Shown here piece after piece: positions 54,643 through 63,510 of a stretch of DNA of 64,000 nt. The translations under genes and the position numbers were made by a program. The notes under the pieces were generated by a model. That model was not told where the DNA came from. It made no database searches and saw only the letters and a list, made by a program, of their open reading frames with translations. This DNA is from Paenibacillus camelliae (GTDB taxonomy: Bacteria; Bacillota; Bacilli; Paenibacillales; Paenibacillaceae): NCBI RefSeq assembly GCF_023715345.1, contig NZ_JAMBNY010000003.1, positions 1-64,000 on the forward strand, in the 5' to 3' direction. Numbering within the stretch: the stretch's first letter is position 1; every line of letters begins with the position of its first letter.

Positions 54643-55443
54643 ATGAACAATCATGAAATCGACTACAAGCTATACGGAGATGACATGCAATTTGTTGAGG
54701 TTGAGCTTGATCCGAGTGAAACCGTTATAGCTGAAGCAGGAAGCTTAATGATGATGGATGATCATATCAAGATGGAAACGATTATGGGTGATGGCTCTGA
54801 TAACAGTCAATCGAGCGGATTCCTTGGTAAAGTGCTTGGTGCTGGTAAACGAATCATTACTGGAGAAAGTCTGTTTATGACGATGTTCACGAACGAGGGC
54901 ATACATAAGCAGCGAGTATCTTTTGCTTCCCCTTATCCTGGGAAGATTATTCCGATGGACTTAAGCCAGTTACAAGGTAAAGTTATTTGCCAGAAGGATG
55001 CATTTTTAGCTGCAGCTAAAGGAGTAAGCGTTGGCGTGGAATTTCAGAGAAAGCTAGGCGTTGGCTTCTTTGGCGGTGAAGGCTTTATTATGCAAAAGCT
55101 TGAGGGCGATGGTTTGGCATTTGTTCATGCGGGCGGAACAATTTATGAACGAGTGCTGCAGCCTGGAGAGTCCTTGCGCATTGATACAGGCTGTCTTGTT
55201 GCGATGACAAGAGATGTGCAATACGATATCCAAGCAGTTGGGGGAATTAAAACAGCGTTATTCGGAGGAGAAGGATTGTTTTTTGCACGCCTAACTGGTC
55301 CTGGTAAGGTGTGGGTTCAATCTCTGCCATTCAGCCGTCTCGCTAGTCGTGTATTCGCTGCTGCACCAGCCTCCAAGGGTGGCGGTGGAAAATCTAAGGG
55401 TGAAGGCGGTATTGGCAACGTATTTGATCTGTTTAGCAACTAG
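54643..55443 (+). CDS. AIM24-family (TIGR00266) protein
   Basis: 266-residue beta-sandwich protein of the AIM24/TIGR00266 family. Recognisable parts are [51 protein letters not shown] and [20 protein letters not shown]. The C-terminal tail is Gly/Lys/Ser-rich ([14 protein letters not shown]). A GGGAGG lies ten bases before the ATG. The biochemical role of bacterial members is not established. It is divergent from the DUF3298-type gene and ends in a hairpin. Confidence 0.92.
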   Translation: MNNHEIDYKLYGDDMQFVEVELDPSETVIAEAGSLMMMDDHIKMETIMGDGSDNSQSSGFLGKVLGAGKRIITGESLFMTMFTNEGIHKQRVSFASPYPGKIIPMDLSQLQGKVICQKDAFLAAAKGVSVGVEFQRKLGVGFFGGEGFIMQKLEGDGLAFVHAGGTIYERVLQPGESLRIDTGCLVAMTRDVQYDIQAVGGIKTALFGGEGLFFARLTGPGKVWVQSLPFSRLASRVFAAAPASKGGGGKSKGEGGIGNVFDLFSN

Positions 55444-55476
55444 AATAATACATCGCCTTTCAAGAGGTATGAAGAG

Positions 55477-55508
55477 AGTAAGCCCCGCTCTTCAGAGCAG
55501 GGCTTACT
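55477..55508 (+). terminator. Hairpin after the AIM24-family gene
   Basis: AGTAAGCCCCGCTC pairs with GAGCAGGGCTTACT around TTCA with one mismatch; only a weak T-rich stretch follows. Confidence 0.65.
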
Positions 55509-55533
55509 TGTGCTTACAACGAAATAATAATTT

Positions 55534-55662
55534 CTAGTTTTTAGCTTTACCTTGAATTTCAGGTACTGGCGGCATATCGTTTTTAGGCATTCGCATTTTA
55601 TGATTGCTTTCTGTGCCATGCGGTTCTTTAGGGTCTGGTCTTCTCATCCCTTTTTTGGCCAT
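55534..55662 (-). CDS. Small basic protein, 42 residues
   Basis: A short gene with a good ribosome site (GAGGTG, seven bases before the ATG at 55662) and a TAG stop. The product starts MAKKGMRRPDPKEPHGTESN and ends PPVPEIQGKAKN; it is rich in Lys, Pro and Arg and has no hydrophobic segment, so it is probably soluble and disordered. The Pro-Glu-Ile-Gln-Gly-Lys-Ala-Lys ending looks like a conserved small-protein motif of Bacillales, but I cannot name the family. It lies between the AIM24-family gene hairpin and the diguanylate cyclase gene. Confidence 0.75.
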   Translation of the reverse strand: MAKKGMRRPDPKEPHGTESNHKMRMPKNDMPPVPEIQGKAKN

Positions 55663-55725
55663 CGTTATCACCTCAAGCTTATTATGTGTGATTATCGACA
55701 ACTTATACATACAGATAGATCATTA

Positions 55726-57318
55726 TCATTGTTCATGAGGACCGATCAGCTCCGGTCCAGCATTACATTGATTTCTTCCGTTGCGCTTCGCTTCATATAA
55801 ACGCTGATCCGCCAAGTTGAACAAATCAACCTTATTGTCTGCATCGCTTGGATATGATGCGATGCCTGCCGAGATAGTAATAACATCGCCACACGGGCTT
55901 TCTTGTGCACTTATTCGCTTACGAAAGCGTTCTGCTAATTCCAAGGCCTCTTTAATACCTGCTTCCGGAAGCAGGATTACAAATTCCTCACCGCCGTAAC
56001 GACAACAAACTGTAGATTGCGAAGCAGTCGCTTCCATCATATTGGCCAAGTACTTAAGCACCTCATCTCCAACCGCATGACCATACGTATCATTAATACG
56101 CTTGAACAGATCAATATCAACGACAATCAAGGAAAACAACCGCTTTTCCTCAATCCAAGTACCCAGCAGCTTGTCCATCGTACGCCGATTAGTAAGCTGC
56201 GTTAATGCATCTGTCTGAGATTCATGGGTCATATGATCGACCTTATCATGCAGGAAGCCTAAGCTGTAAGTAAGAGCTTGCTTTAATTGTATAGCTTCAT
56301 AATACCAGGCTTTTACTCTAAACAATCGATCCTTTTGATTGTTGCGCGTGCTATCCTCCGTTAGGATAGCCAGTTTTTGAAGCGGCATTGCGATTAGTCG
56401 TGAGATTAGAAAGATTAACAGTATGGACAACAACAGCGATGGCAGTGCATTCAATATCATTCGCGTAATCATTTTCTGATTAGCAACAAGCGCTGCATCT
56501 GTCGGACGCTGAGATACGATACCCCAGCCAGAGGTCGGCACATAGGAGTAGCCTGCAAGCATGTCGACACCCCTTGTATTAATAACTCTCTGTGCACCGC
56601 TGTTAGTATTGATTAGCTCTTGAATGACTGGATTTTGATCAGCGAGATCACCAATCCGATCGTGATCCTCATGGTAAATAATTCTTCCATCCGGATCAAC
56701 CACATACACATAGGAGCCATCCTCATAGAAATGATCGCCTAACAATTCGTATAACACATTGTCTTCCATTAAATAAATGGTACCGCCAACAAGCCCCAAA
56801 TATTGCTTCTGCTCGTCGAAAATAGGATAAGAGATAAATATAATATACCGACCAGTTATCCCCTTATAAGGCTTCGAAATAAGTGGCTTCTGCTCTGCAA
56901 AAGCCTGTTTTCCACCCTCCGAGTTCAGCGTGTCTCCAATTAGATCTAAGGTATGAGGAGAGGTGGCTAGTATTTCACCGTCTGCTGCTGCAATGATGAT
57001 GGAATTCAATGTATTCGTCTGGTACTTGAGTCTATTCGCTTCCTCAAGCAGCTGTACTTCTCGATCGTCATCATCACGAAGCATGATAGGTGCTAATAGC
57101 TGTGCACTGTATTCAAAGGTGTTCAAGGTCATATTAAAAAACACATCAGTCGTGTTAGAAAGCTTCTGGGCATACACACGGTTAGTTTCTAGCGTGCTAT
57201 CGATCAGATTTCTTTTATTCATCTCATAACCCGATAGGGTGCTGCTAAAAAAAGTTAAAACAATCGAAATCATGGCGACAGCTAATATTAAATATTTTAA
57301 TTTTAGAGATAGCTTCAT
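55726..57318 (-). CDS. Membrane diguanylate cyclase with extracellular Cache sensor
   Basis: About 530 residues counted from the ATG at 57318; the ribosome-like AAGGAG lies 13 bases away and an in-frame TTG at 57357 is possible, so the start is uncertain. A helix near the N-terminus (~8-30) and one at ~295-315 enclose a dCache-type sensing domain. The C-terminal GGDEF domain has the active-site variant GGEEF (CCRYGGEEFVILLPEAG), competent in this family, plus DIDLFKRINDTYGHAVGDE for metal and substrate binding. It would make c-di-GMP in response to an external ligand. Confidence 0.92.
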   Translation of the reverse strand: MKLSLKLKYLILAVAMISIVLTFFSSTLSGYEMNKRNLIDSTLETNRVYAQKLSNTTDVFFNMTLNTFEYSAQLLAPIMLRDDDDREVQLLEEANRLKYQTNTLNSIIIAAADGEILATSPHTLDLIGDTLNSEGGKQAFAEQKPLISKPYKGITGRYIIFISYPIFDEQKQYLGLVGGTIYLMEDNVLYELLGDHFYEDGSYVYVVDPDGRIIYHEDHDRIGDLADQNPVIQELINTNSGAQRVINTRGVDMLAGYSYVPTSGWGIVSQRPTDAALVANQKMITRMILNALPSLLLSILLIFLISRLIAMPLQKLAILTEDSTRNNQKDRLFRVKAWYYEAIQLKQALTYSLGFLHDKVDHMTHESQTDALTQLTNRRTMDKLLGTWIEEKRLFSLIVVDIDLFKRINDTYGHAVGDEVLKYLANMMEATASQSTVCCRYGGEEFVILLPEAGIKEALELAERFRKRISAQESPCGDVITISAGIASYPSDADNKVDLFNLADQRLYEAKRNGRNQCNAGPELIGPHEQ

Positions 57319-57530
57319 CGATGAACAGAAAGCTCCTTCTTTAATTATGATTGACAATACTATATCACAATTACAGCTTTCGTAATGATTACTTTTTTAT
57401 AAATAATCTCCCTAGATGCGTTAGATGCCTTAACCCTGTTCATCTATTCTGCCTATACGATTTTATACTTTAATGTGCAGCTTGATAGGTTCAACCCGAT
57501 AACCCAGCTTGTGGTGCAAGCATATATCTG

Positions 57531-58277
57531 CTATCTAGACATAGTCCAGCTTGCAACTCGCTGGATCATCTGCTGCTTCTGCTCAGAGAATTGCCGATGT
57601 CGATGCCCGTTAGCCCCTGATGGATGAGGAAATCCCCACAGCACATTCCGCTCATCTAGTGTATGCTGCGCAACGAGCATACGCAGAATGCCTTCTACAC
57701 TTTTTCCTAGCGGTATAACCGGGATGCCCGGCAGCAGCTCAAGCTGCTTGGCCATATGACTTAGCGCATAACGACTTAACTGCTCATGCTTCAGCAGATT
57801 AGGCTGTGAGCCCGTATAATTTTTATGCTGTAAAAATGCTGGGTACGGCAGTACAGAGGTTGAATTCAACCAAACTATATGTTGATCAAACAACGTAAAG
57901 CAGCTATCAATCCCTAGCTTATCATGTAAATAAAGCTGATCCAGCATATCAATTAAATGTTGGCGCATCGCTCCTGCAAATCGTGCGCTTCGCTTCGCCC
58001 TGATGCAGGCTTCCTCGTCACTGAGCCCCGCCTGAATGGCTGCTTGTGCCTCGGATAGCGCTATCTGCATCTGATGAAAGCCAGGTGTTAGCCCTACAAT
58101 CATTAGCCTGGCATGCTCAAAAATGACATCGTTGTGCGGAGCATAATAGAGATCTAACGGTGCAATGCGTGTCAACATCAAGTCCTCTACAAGCAGCTCT
58201 TCCCTAGTTAACGATAGAATGGGTGGCAGGCTCGCAATGGTGTGACGATAGGTCGAAAAGGTATGACTAATGATCAT
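57531..58277 (-). CDS. Uracil-DNA glycosylase superfamily-like protein
   Basis: 248 residues from the ATG at 58277, with AAGGAG five bases upstream. The pattern suggests the UDG-like fold: a first motif MIVGLTPGFHQ in the position of the active-site loop, a middle strand with IPVIPLGKSVEG, and a C-terminal loop WGFPHPSGANGHR resembling the HPS motif. It differs from classical families (no obvious Asp-Pro-Tyr loop), so substrate and activity are open. It is transcribed alone, separated from selO by a hairpin. Confidence 0.7.
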   Translation of the reverse strand: MIISHTFSTYRHTIASLPPILSLTREELLVEDLMLTRIAPLDLYYAPHNDVIFEHARLMIVGLTPGFHQMQIALSEAQAAIQAGLSDEEACIRAKRSARFAGAMRQHLIDMLDQLYLHDKLGIDSCFTLFDQHIVWLNSTSVLPYPAFLQHKNYTGSQPNLLKHEQLSRYALSHMAKQLELLPGIPVIPLGKSVEGILRMLVAQHTLDERNVLWGFPHPSGANGHRHRQFSEQKQQMIQRVASWTMSR

Positions 58278-58308
58278 AGCTACTCCTTGCAATCGTAATG
58301 ATTATACA

Positions 58309-58350
58309 AAGAGCAACAACGAAGGCAGAATTCATCCTCGTTGTTGCTCT
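58309..58350 (-). terminator. Terminator after selO
   Basis: AGAGCAACAACGA pairs with TCGTTGTTGCTCT (13 bp) around a 15-base loop, followed on the minus strand by TTTGTATAAT. It lies 23 bp after the selO stop. Confidence 0.78.
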
Positions 58351-58372
58351 TATGTTCTTGAACCATCGTTAG

Positions 58373-59842
58373 CTACGTCCCGCAGTAGGTCTGGTATCCA
58401 CATTCCACCTGCTCTGACGGCGGCTCACTATACGCTTGCTGTTCACTTGTGTAAGCATATGGAGACTGCAGAGCTTCGACAAATTGCTCTAGCTGCTCAT
58501 AATTGGCTTGCTTAACGGCTGCTTCCAGCACCTCTTCCACGATATGATTCCGTGGAATAATAGCTGGGTTACTGCTTCGCATAAGTTCATATGCTCGCTT
58601 AGTATCCGCATCCTGAGCGTGCAATCTTTCCTCCCAGCGACTATGCCAAGCTTCCCAATCCTTATGCTTCGCGACACTCATTTCCTCGATATGTCCTAGC
58701 GTCAGATCACGGAACGTGTTCGTATAATCAGCCTTCGTTTCCTGCATCATTACGAGCAAATCAATAACAAGCTGCTCATCACCTTGCTCTTCGTGCTGCA
58801 GGCCTAATTTAGCTCTCATTCCCTCAAGCCAATATCGCTCATACAGCTTGCCAAACTCCATCACAGCTTCCTGAGCCTGCTCAAGTGCTGTCGTGGAATC
58901 CGAATGAATAACCGGCAATAGCGCCTCTGCTAAGCGAGCCAAGTTCCAACCAGCAATCTGCGGCTGATTGCCATACGCATACCGTCCTCCTGTATCAATG
59001 GAGCTGAACACCGTCTCTGGATCATAGCTATTCATAAATGCGCACGGACCAAAGTCAATCGATTCTCCGCTAATGGTCATATTGTCGGTATTCATAACAC
59101 CGTGAATAAAGCCAACAAGCTGCCATTTAGCGATAAGCTTCGCCTGCTGCTCGATAACTGCCTGCAATAAGGCTATTGCTTTTCCAACATCCGTCTTTAT
59201 GTCTGGATAATGCCGCTGTACAGCATAATCTACGAGCTGCTGTAAGACGTCAGCACCACCCCAATTTGCCGCATATTGGAACGTACCAACACGCAGGTGA
59301 CTGGATGCAACTCGAGTTAATATCGCGCCCGGAAGCCTTGTCTCACGTAAAACCTCTTCGCCTGTCTCGACGACTGCTAAACTGCGAGTCGTCGGTATAC
59401 CTAGCCCATGCAATGCTTCACTAATGATATACTCTCTTAGCATCGGGCCTAACGCTGCTCGTCCATCACCGCCACGCGAATAAGGTGTGCGCCCTGAGCC
59501 TTTTAACTGAATATCCACTCTTCGTCCGCTTGGGTCAATATGTTCGCCAAGCAATATCGCTCGACCGTCACCTAGCATCGCAAAATGACCAAACTGATGA
59601 CCAGCATAAGCCTGAGCTAGCGGCTCAGAGCCTTCAGCAATTTTATTTCCACTTAATATATCAGCACCATCCACCTCTAACTCCTCAATGCTGAGCCCCA
59701 GCTGTTCAGCTAGTGCATTGTTCACAAGGGCGAGCTGAGGGTGAGAAACAGGCGTAGGAAGCTGCATGCGATATAAAGTTTCAGGTAATCGCGTATAGCT
59801 GTTATCCCATTTCCAGCCAATCGCTGTACGTATAGTTCCCAT
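58373..59842 (-). CDS. selO: Protein adenylyltransferase SelO (YdiU family)
   Basis: 489-residue pseudokinase-fold enzyme that AMPylates proteins on Ser, Thr or Tyr. I chose the ATG at 59842 ([14 protein letters not shown]), eight bases from GGAAAG. Motifs are [12 protein letters not shown], the [20 protein letters not shown] stretch with the ATP-binding Lys, and [20 protein letters not shown] with the metal-binding Asn and Asp. The C-terminus ends YCGT, with Cys third from the end, the position of selenocysteine in selenoprotein homologues. It is a single-gene unit. Confidence 0.95.
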   Translation of the reverse strand: MGTIRTAIGWKWDNSYTRLPETLYRMQLPTPVSHPQLALVNNALAEQLGLSIEELEVDGADILSGNKIAEGSEPLAQAYAGHQFGHFAMLGDGRAILLGEHIDPSGRRVDIQLKGSGRTPYSRGGDGRAALGPMLREYIISEALHGLGIPTTRSLAVVETGEEVLRETRLPGAILTRVASSHLRVGTFQYAANWGGADVLQQLVDYAVQRHYPDIKTDVGKAIALLQAVIEQQAKLIAKWQLVGFIHGVMNTDNMTISGESIDFGPCAFMNSYDPETVFSSIDTGGRYAYGNQPQIAGWNLARLAEALLPVIHSDSTTALEQAQEAVMEFGKLYERYWLEGMRAKLGLQHEEQGDEQLVIDLLVMMQETKADYTNTFRDLTLGHIEEMSVAKHKDWEAWHSRWEERLHAQDADTKRAYELMRSSNPAIIPRNHIVEEVLEAAVKQANYEQLEQFVEALQSPYAYTSEQQAYSEPPSEQVECGYQTYCGT

Positions 59843-59991
59843 GTCGTTAACTTTCCTTTCCACTTGAAGCATTATCGTTACGCATCCGTACTTCGTATTG
59901 ATTAATTTTACTATAGCATACTGGAATGATTCCCAATACTGATGAACGTAATGCGCAGCTTATAAACTTCACTTCATGAGAACATTACCTA

Positions 59992-62241
59992 TTAGCTGGA
60001 TTTCACTTGAAATTGAGAAACGATGCTTTGGAGCTCTTGGGACAGCTCATGAAGCTGCTGCGATACTTGAACGAGTTCTGAACTAATGGCTAACTGATTG
60101 TTAGAGGTTGACGCAACCTCCTCAGATATGGCGGTGGATTGCTCTGCCGTAGCACTGACGTGCATCATCATCTCAGACAACGTAGATTGCGCAACATGCA
60201 GCTTATTAACAGAATCAGTCGTATCATTGATCTTCTCTACAAAGGTGTTCATCCTTACATCTACATCGCGGAACACCGTATCCACCTGTCTCGCGACCGC
60301 TATCTGTTCTTTATAGATCGGGTAGCTGTCATTCATCGCTTGTACTGTACCTTCGATGTCTTCCACGATGGAAGCAATGATCTGATTAACTACAATAATG
60401 GAATCTCTCGATTGATCAGCCAATTGACGAATTTCTTTCGCTACGACCATAAAACCGCGACCATGCTCTCCTGCACGTGATGCCTCAATCGCTGCATTAA
60501 GCGACAGCAAATTCGTATGCTTGGCAATATTATCGAGCAGCTCTAGAATTTTCCCAATCTCTAACGCACGTGCCGTCAGCTGCTCTGCACGCTCCAGCGT
60601 TTGTCGCGTAAGAGCTTCTCCCCTCGTTGTTTTCTCCAGCAAGGTTTGCATTTGCTTGATCCCTCGATTACTTTCATGCTTCACATCGATTACATGACTT
60701 TGCATAATATGATTGTTATCCAAGAGAACACTCATCTCTTCCTCGATTGAAGCGGCATGAACACTTCCCTCTTCTGATTGCGTTGAGAGCAGATCGGCAC
60801 CACGTGCTATCTCATCTGTAGCGACAGCGATTTCCTTAGCAGAAGTATCCATCTGCTGTGATACCTGCTGCAGCGTTTTGGCAGATGAAAGCACATAGTC
60901 GAGCGCACCGCTTGTTCTAGCAATTAAGCTGCCTACATTATCCGCCATTTGGTTAAAGCTTTGCCCGAGCATACCGATTTCATCACTTCGATTGCTCTGC
61001 ATTCTAACCGTCAGATTGCCACGCTCGACCTCTCTCATAAGCTGTGAAACCTCACGAATCGGCTTGCTTATCATTCGTGCAATCATCCCACCTAGCACGA
61101 ACGAAACAGCTATCGCTCCAGCTATAAGTATCACGGTTATCGTTAATATACGATCAATACCTTGGGTTAGCTCTGCCAGAGGCATTCCTTGAATTAAACT
61201 CCAGCCAGTACGATCCGATGTGCTGTATACAATAAGCTGACCATCTTCAATGTAAGAGCCGCTCGTGTCGGCAGCTTCTGGAAGCTGGTAGCGCCCGTGA
61301 GTTCTACGTTCTAGCTGAACGGGGACTACTGCCTCTCCCTGTTGTGCATCCGCAAGCTCTTCCTCCGGAAGCACTACGTTCTCTACCTCACCGGAATGCT
61401 GCTGGCCATCACCTTGAGCTTCGGTTGCTATGTCAGAGGCTTGCCCCGATTCGACATATGGAGAATCTGAATAGACAAGCTCTCCTGATGCGTTAATAAG
61501 CTCTGGCAGCTGACCACTACTAAGCTCAAGATTAGCCAAAGCTTCAGCGATAATCTCTTCCTTAAATTCAATAAACAGCAAGTAGTTCCCGCTGTTCGTC
61601 TTCATCATCTTCCCCATCGATATGTAAACCGTTTCTGAGCCTATCTCACCCTTCGGGATCGCCCCGAGCCAGACAGCCTTACCATTGCCAGCGATGACAG
61701 ATTCAAAGTACGGCTCGTAAAAGCTAATCGCGGATGTTCCATTGCCCGATGAGAAGATAGCAGACACATAGTCTCTCCCTGTATCTACCTGCGTGTATAG
61801 ATGCTCATCAAACAGCTGTATAAATACTTTATTCGTCGTCGCTGTTTGCTTCAGCTTGTCCATTATTTTAGCTTCGACATTCATGCGATTCTCTGTTGTC
61901 CCAGCCTTTATGAGATTTAGTCGATAGGTCAGATCACCTATAAAATCCTGATCAAGCGTAAGCTGGAGCGATATATTTTCATAAAAGTTTAGCAAATAAT
62001 CTAGCTTTTCAGATGTTTGCTGCAAGCTTTGTGCAGCAACCTCGGATACCTTTTCTTCCATAGCTTTACTCGATACAAAATAAGAAACAAGACCTACTGT
62101 TATAACAGCAACAACCATGCTCAAAACAAAAAACAAAAATAGCTTAGTTCCAATCGTTTTCAATCGATTTGGACGAATCGCTGTTTTTCGCTCCGGCTTG
62201 TAAGCGCCTACATTATTGTGCACTTGCTTTCTTTTGCTCAT
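59992..62241 (-). CDS. Methyl-accepting chemotaxis protein
   Basis: 749-residue chemoreceptor. It has a basic cytoplasmic N-terminus (1-32), a helix at ~33-57, an extracellular Cache-type sensing region to ~365, a helix at ~366-390, a HAMP domain (ISKPIREVSQLMREVERGNL), and the signalling coiled coil whose tip reads HTNLLSLNAAIEASRAGEHG. Within the sensing domain, residues ~262-325 form a Glu/Gln/Asp-rich low-complexity insertion not typical of the fold. AGGAGG precedes the ATG. The ligand is unknown. Confidence 0.93.
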   Translation of the reverse strand: MSKRKQVHNNVGAYKPERKTAIRPNRLKTIGTKLFLFFVLSMVVAVITVGLVSYFVSSKAMEEKVSEVAAQSLQQTSEKLDYLLNFYENISLQLTLDQDFIGDLTYRLNLIKAGTTENRMNVEAKIMDKLKQTATTNKVFIQLFDEHLYTQVDTGRDYVSAIFSSGNGTSAISFYEPYFESVIAGNGKAVWLGAIPKGEIGSETVYISMGKMMKTNSGNYLLFIEFKEEIIAEALANLELSSGQLPELINASGELVYSDSPYVESGQASDIATEAQGDGQQHSGEVENVVLPEEELADAQQGEAVVPVQLERRTHGRYQLPEAADTSGSYIEDGQLIVYSTSDRTGWSLIQGMPLAELTQGIDRILTITVILIAGAIAVSFVLGGMIARMISKPIREVSQLMREVERGNLTVRMQSNRSDEIGMLGQSFNQMADNVGSLIARTSGALDYVLSSAKTLQQVSQQMDTSAKEIAVATDEIARGADLLSTQSEEGSVHAASIEEEMSVLLDNNHIMQSHVIDVKHESNRGIKQMQTLLEKTTRGEALTRQTLERAEQLTARALEIGKILELLDNIAKHTNLLSLNAAIEASRAGEHGRGFMVVAKEIRQLADQSRDSIIVVNQIIASIVEDIEGTVQAMNDSYPIYKEQIAVARQVDTVFRDVDVRMNTFVEKINDTTDSVNKLHVAQSTLSEMMMHVSATAEQSTAISEEVASTSNNQLAISSELVQVSQQLHELSQELQSIVSQFQVKSS

Positions 62242-62424
62242 GTGAAAGCCTCCTGTTACGGTTAATAAATTAGTTATTTATTAACATACATGTTACTACA
62301 GGAGTGTTGAACTTACAATATAAATGTTAACAAATAATATTTATATTAATGTTATTACAGCAGCATTGAGCAGTCTATTCGTAATCGTTCCAAAGTTTTA
62401 TCACATGCTAACTCATTTAAAATG

Positions 62425-62460
62425 AAAAAGGAGCCTCTGTACTTACTAACATTAGGCTCC
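62425..62460 (-). terminator. Terminator after the alpha/beta hydrolase gene
   Basis: GGAGCCT and AGGCTCC pair across 17 bases, followed by TTTTT on the minus strand. The rest of the 289-bp gap between the chemoreceptor and hydrolase genes is the AT-rich chemoreceptor leader, in which I see no further feature. Confidence 0.75.
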
Positions 62461-62530
62461 TCCTGCACTTATGAGCTAATAATGAGCTGCTATTATACAT
62501 GAAGTTTAATAGAGACGATAGGAACGCTTG

Positions 62531-63334
62531 TTAGGATGAGCTGCCAGTTGATAGACCGAGCCATTCTAGCAGTATCCGGTTGAATCTATCCCTTTCCTCC
62601 CAGAAGCCGCCATGTCCGCTATAAAGCAGCGGTACAAGCTGAGAGGTTGGCAGCTGCTTATGCAATGCTTCTGCCTGCGAGAAAGGAACAACCTGATCGT
62701 GGATGCCATGTATAATTAGCGTCGGCACTTGAATAGCGGGCAGGTCTGCGTGAAGATCCGCCTCACTTAGCAGCTTCATAATCGCTGCGGTTGACCAGCC
62801 AGAAGCCTCTAGACCTAGATCAAAAAACCATTGCTGAAACGATCTCGTCGCATATTGAAAGAAGAACATATTGGTCAGGTCATTCAGCATATTCGGGCGA
62901 TCATTCAGCGTCTGCTCAATAATTGGGTTGGCAACCTCGGGAGGAAGCCCAGTCGGTACAGCTGCATCCACAAGCACTAAACCAGACACACCATAGCCTT
63001 TATGACGAGACATATAACGGGTAGCAATGGCACCACCTGTTGAGTGTCCAAGCAATATGACATTGGTAATGCCCATCGTGTCGATAACCGCGCGCAAATC
63101 ATCCGCCAATCGATCAAAGTTATAGCCAAAGTAAGGCTTGTCGGATTGACCAAAGCCTCTCCAATCTAAGCCGATACAGCGAACGCCATACTGAGGAAGC
63201 ACGTCGAATTGATATTCAAATTGCTTATGGCTGAGCGGCCAGCCGTGAATAAATAGGATCGTCGTCTTTCCTTCAGGATTCAAATCCTGTACAAACAGCC
63301 TTATGCCTTGCTCCACCTCTACATAATAACCCAT
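62531..63334 (-). CDS. Alpha/beta-fold hydrolase
   Basis: 267-residue hydrolase. It shows the oxyanion-region LFIHGWPLS, WRGFGQSDKP, nucleophile elbow GHSTGG with Ser98, a probable acid Asp in HGIHDQVVPF and His in YSGHGGFWEE. The arrangement resembles haloperoxidase-type or carboxylesterase members. GAAGGA precedes the ATG. It is transcribed alone; the substrate cannot be assigned. Confidence 0.92.
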   Translation of the reverse strand: MGYYVEVEQGIRLFVQDLNPEGKTTILFIHGWPLSHKQFEYQFDVLPQYGVRCIGLDWRGFGQSDKPYFGYNFDRLADDLRAVIDTMGITNVILLGHSTGGAIATRYMSRHKGYGVSGLVLVDAAVPTGLPPEVANPIIEQTLNDRPNMLNDLTNMFFFQYATRSFQQWFFDLGLEASGWSTAAIMKLLSEADLHADLPAIQVPTLIIHGIHDQVVPFSQAEALHKQLPTSQLVPLLYSGHGGFWEERDRFNRILLEWLGLSTGSSS

Positions 63335-63408
63335 TCATTCCTTCCGCCCTTCTATATACGATATGTGCTAAATATATTCAATATAGGCTGGGCTAATGTC
63401 ATAAGGAG

Positions 63409-63468
63409 CGCAAAACAAAGAAGGATGAGTATGCATTAGGGCGCACCCCTCTGCATGACTCATCCTTC
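63409..63468 (-). terminator. Terminator after the GH3-like gene
   Basis: GAAGGATGAGTATGCA (63420-63435) pairs with TGCATGACTCATCCTTC (63452-63468) with one bulge, and a TTTGTTTTGC run follows on the minus strand. Confidence 0.75.
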
Positions 63469-63510
63469 CTGAAAGATCTATTGAGTATTGTATGATTGCA
63501 AATTAGTCTA

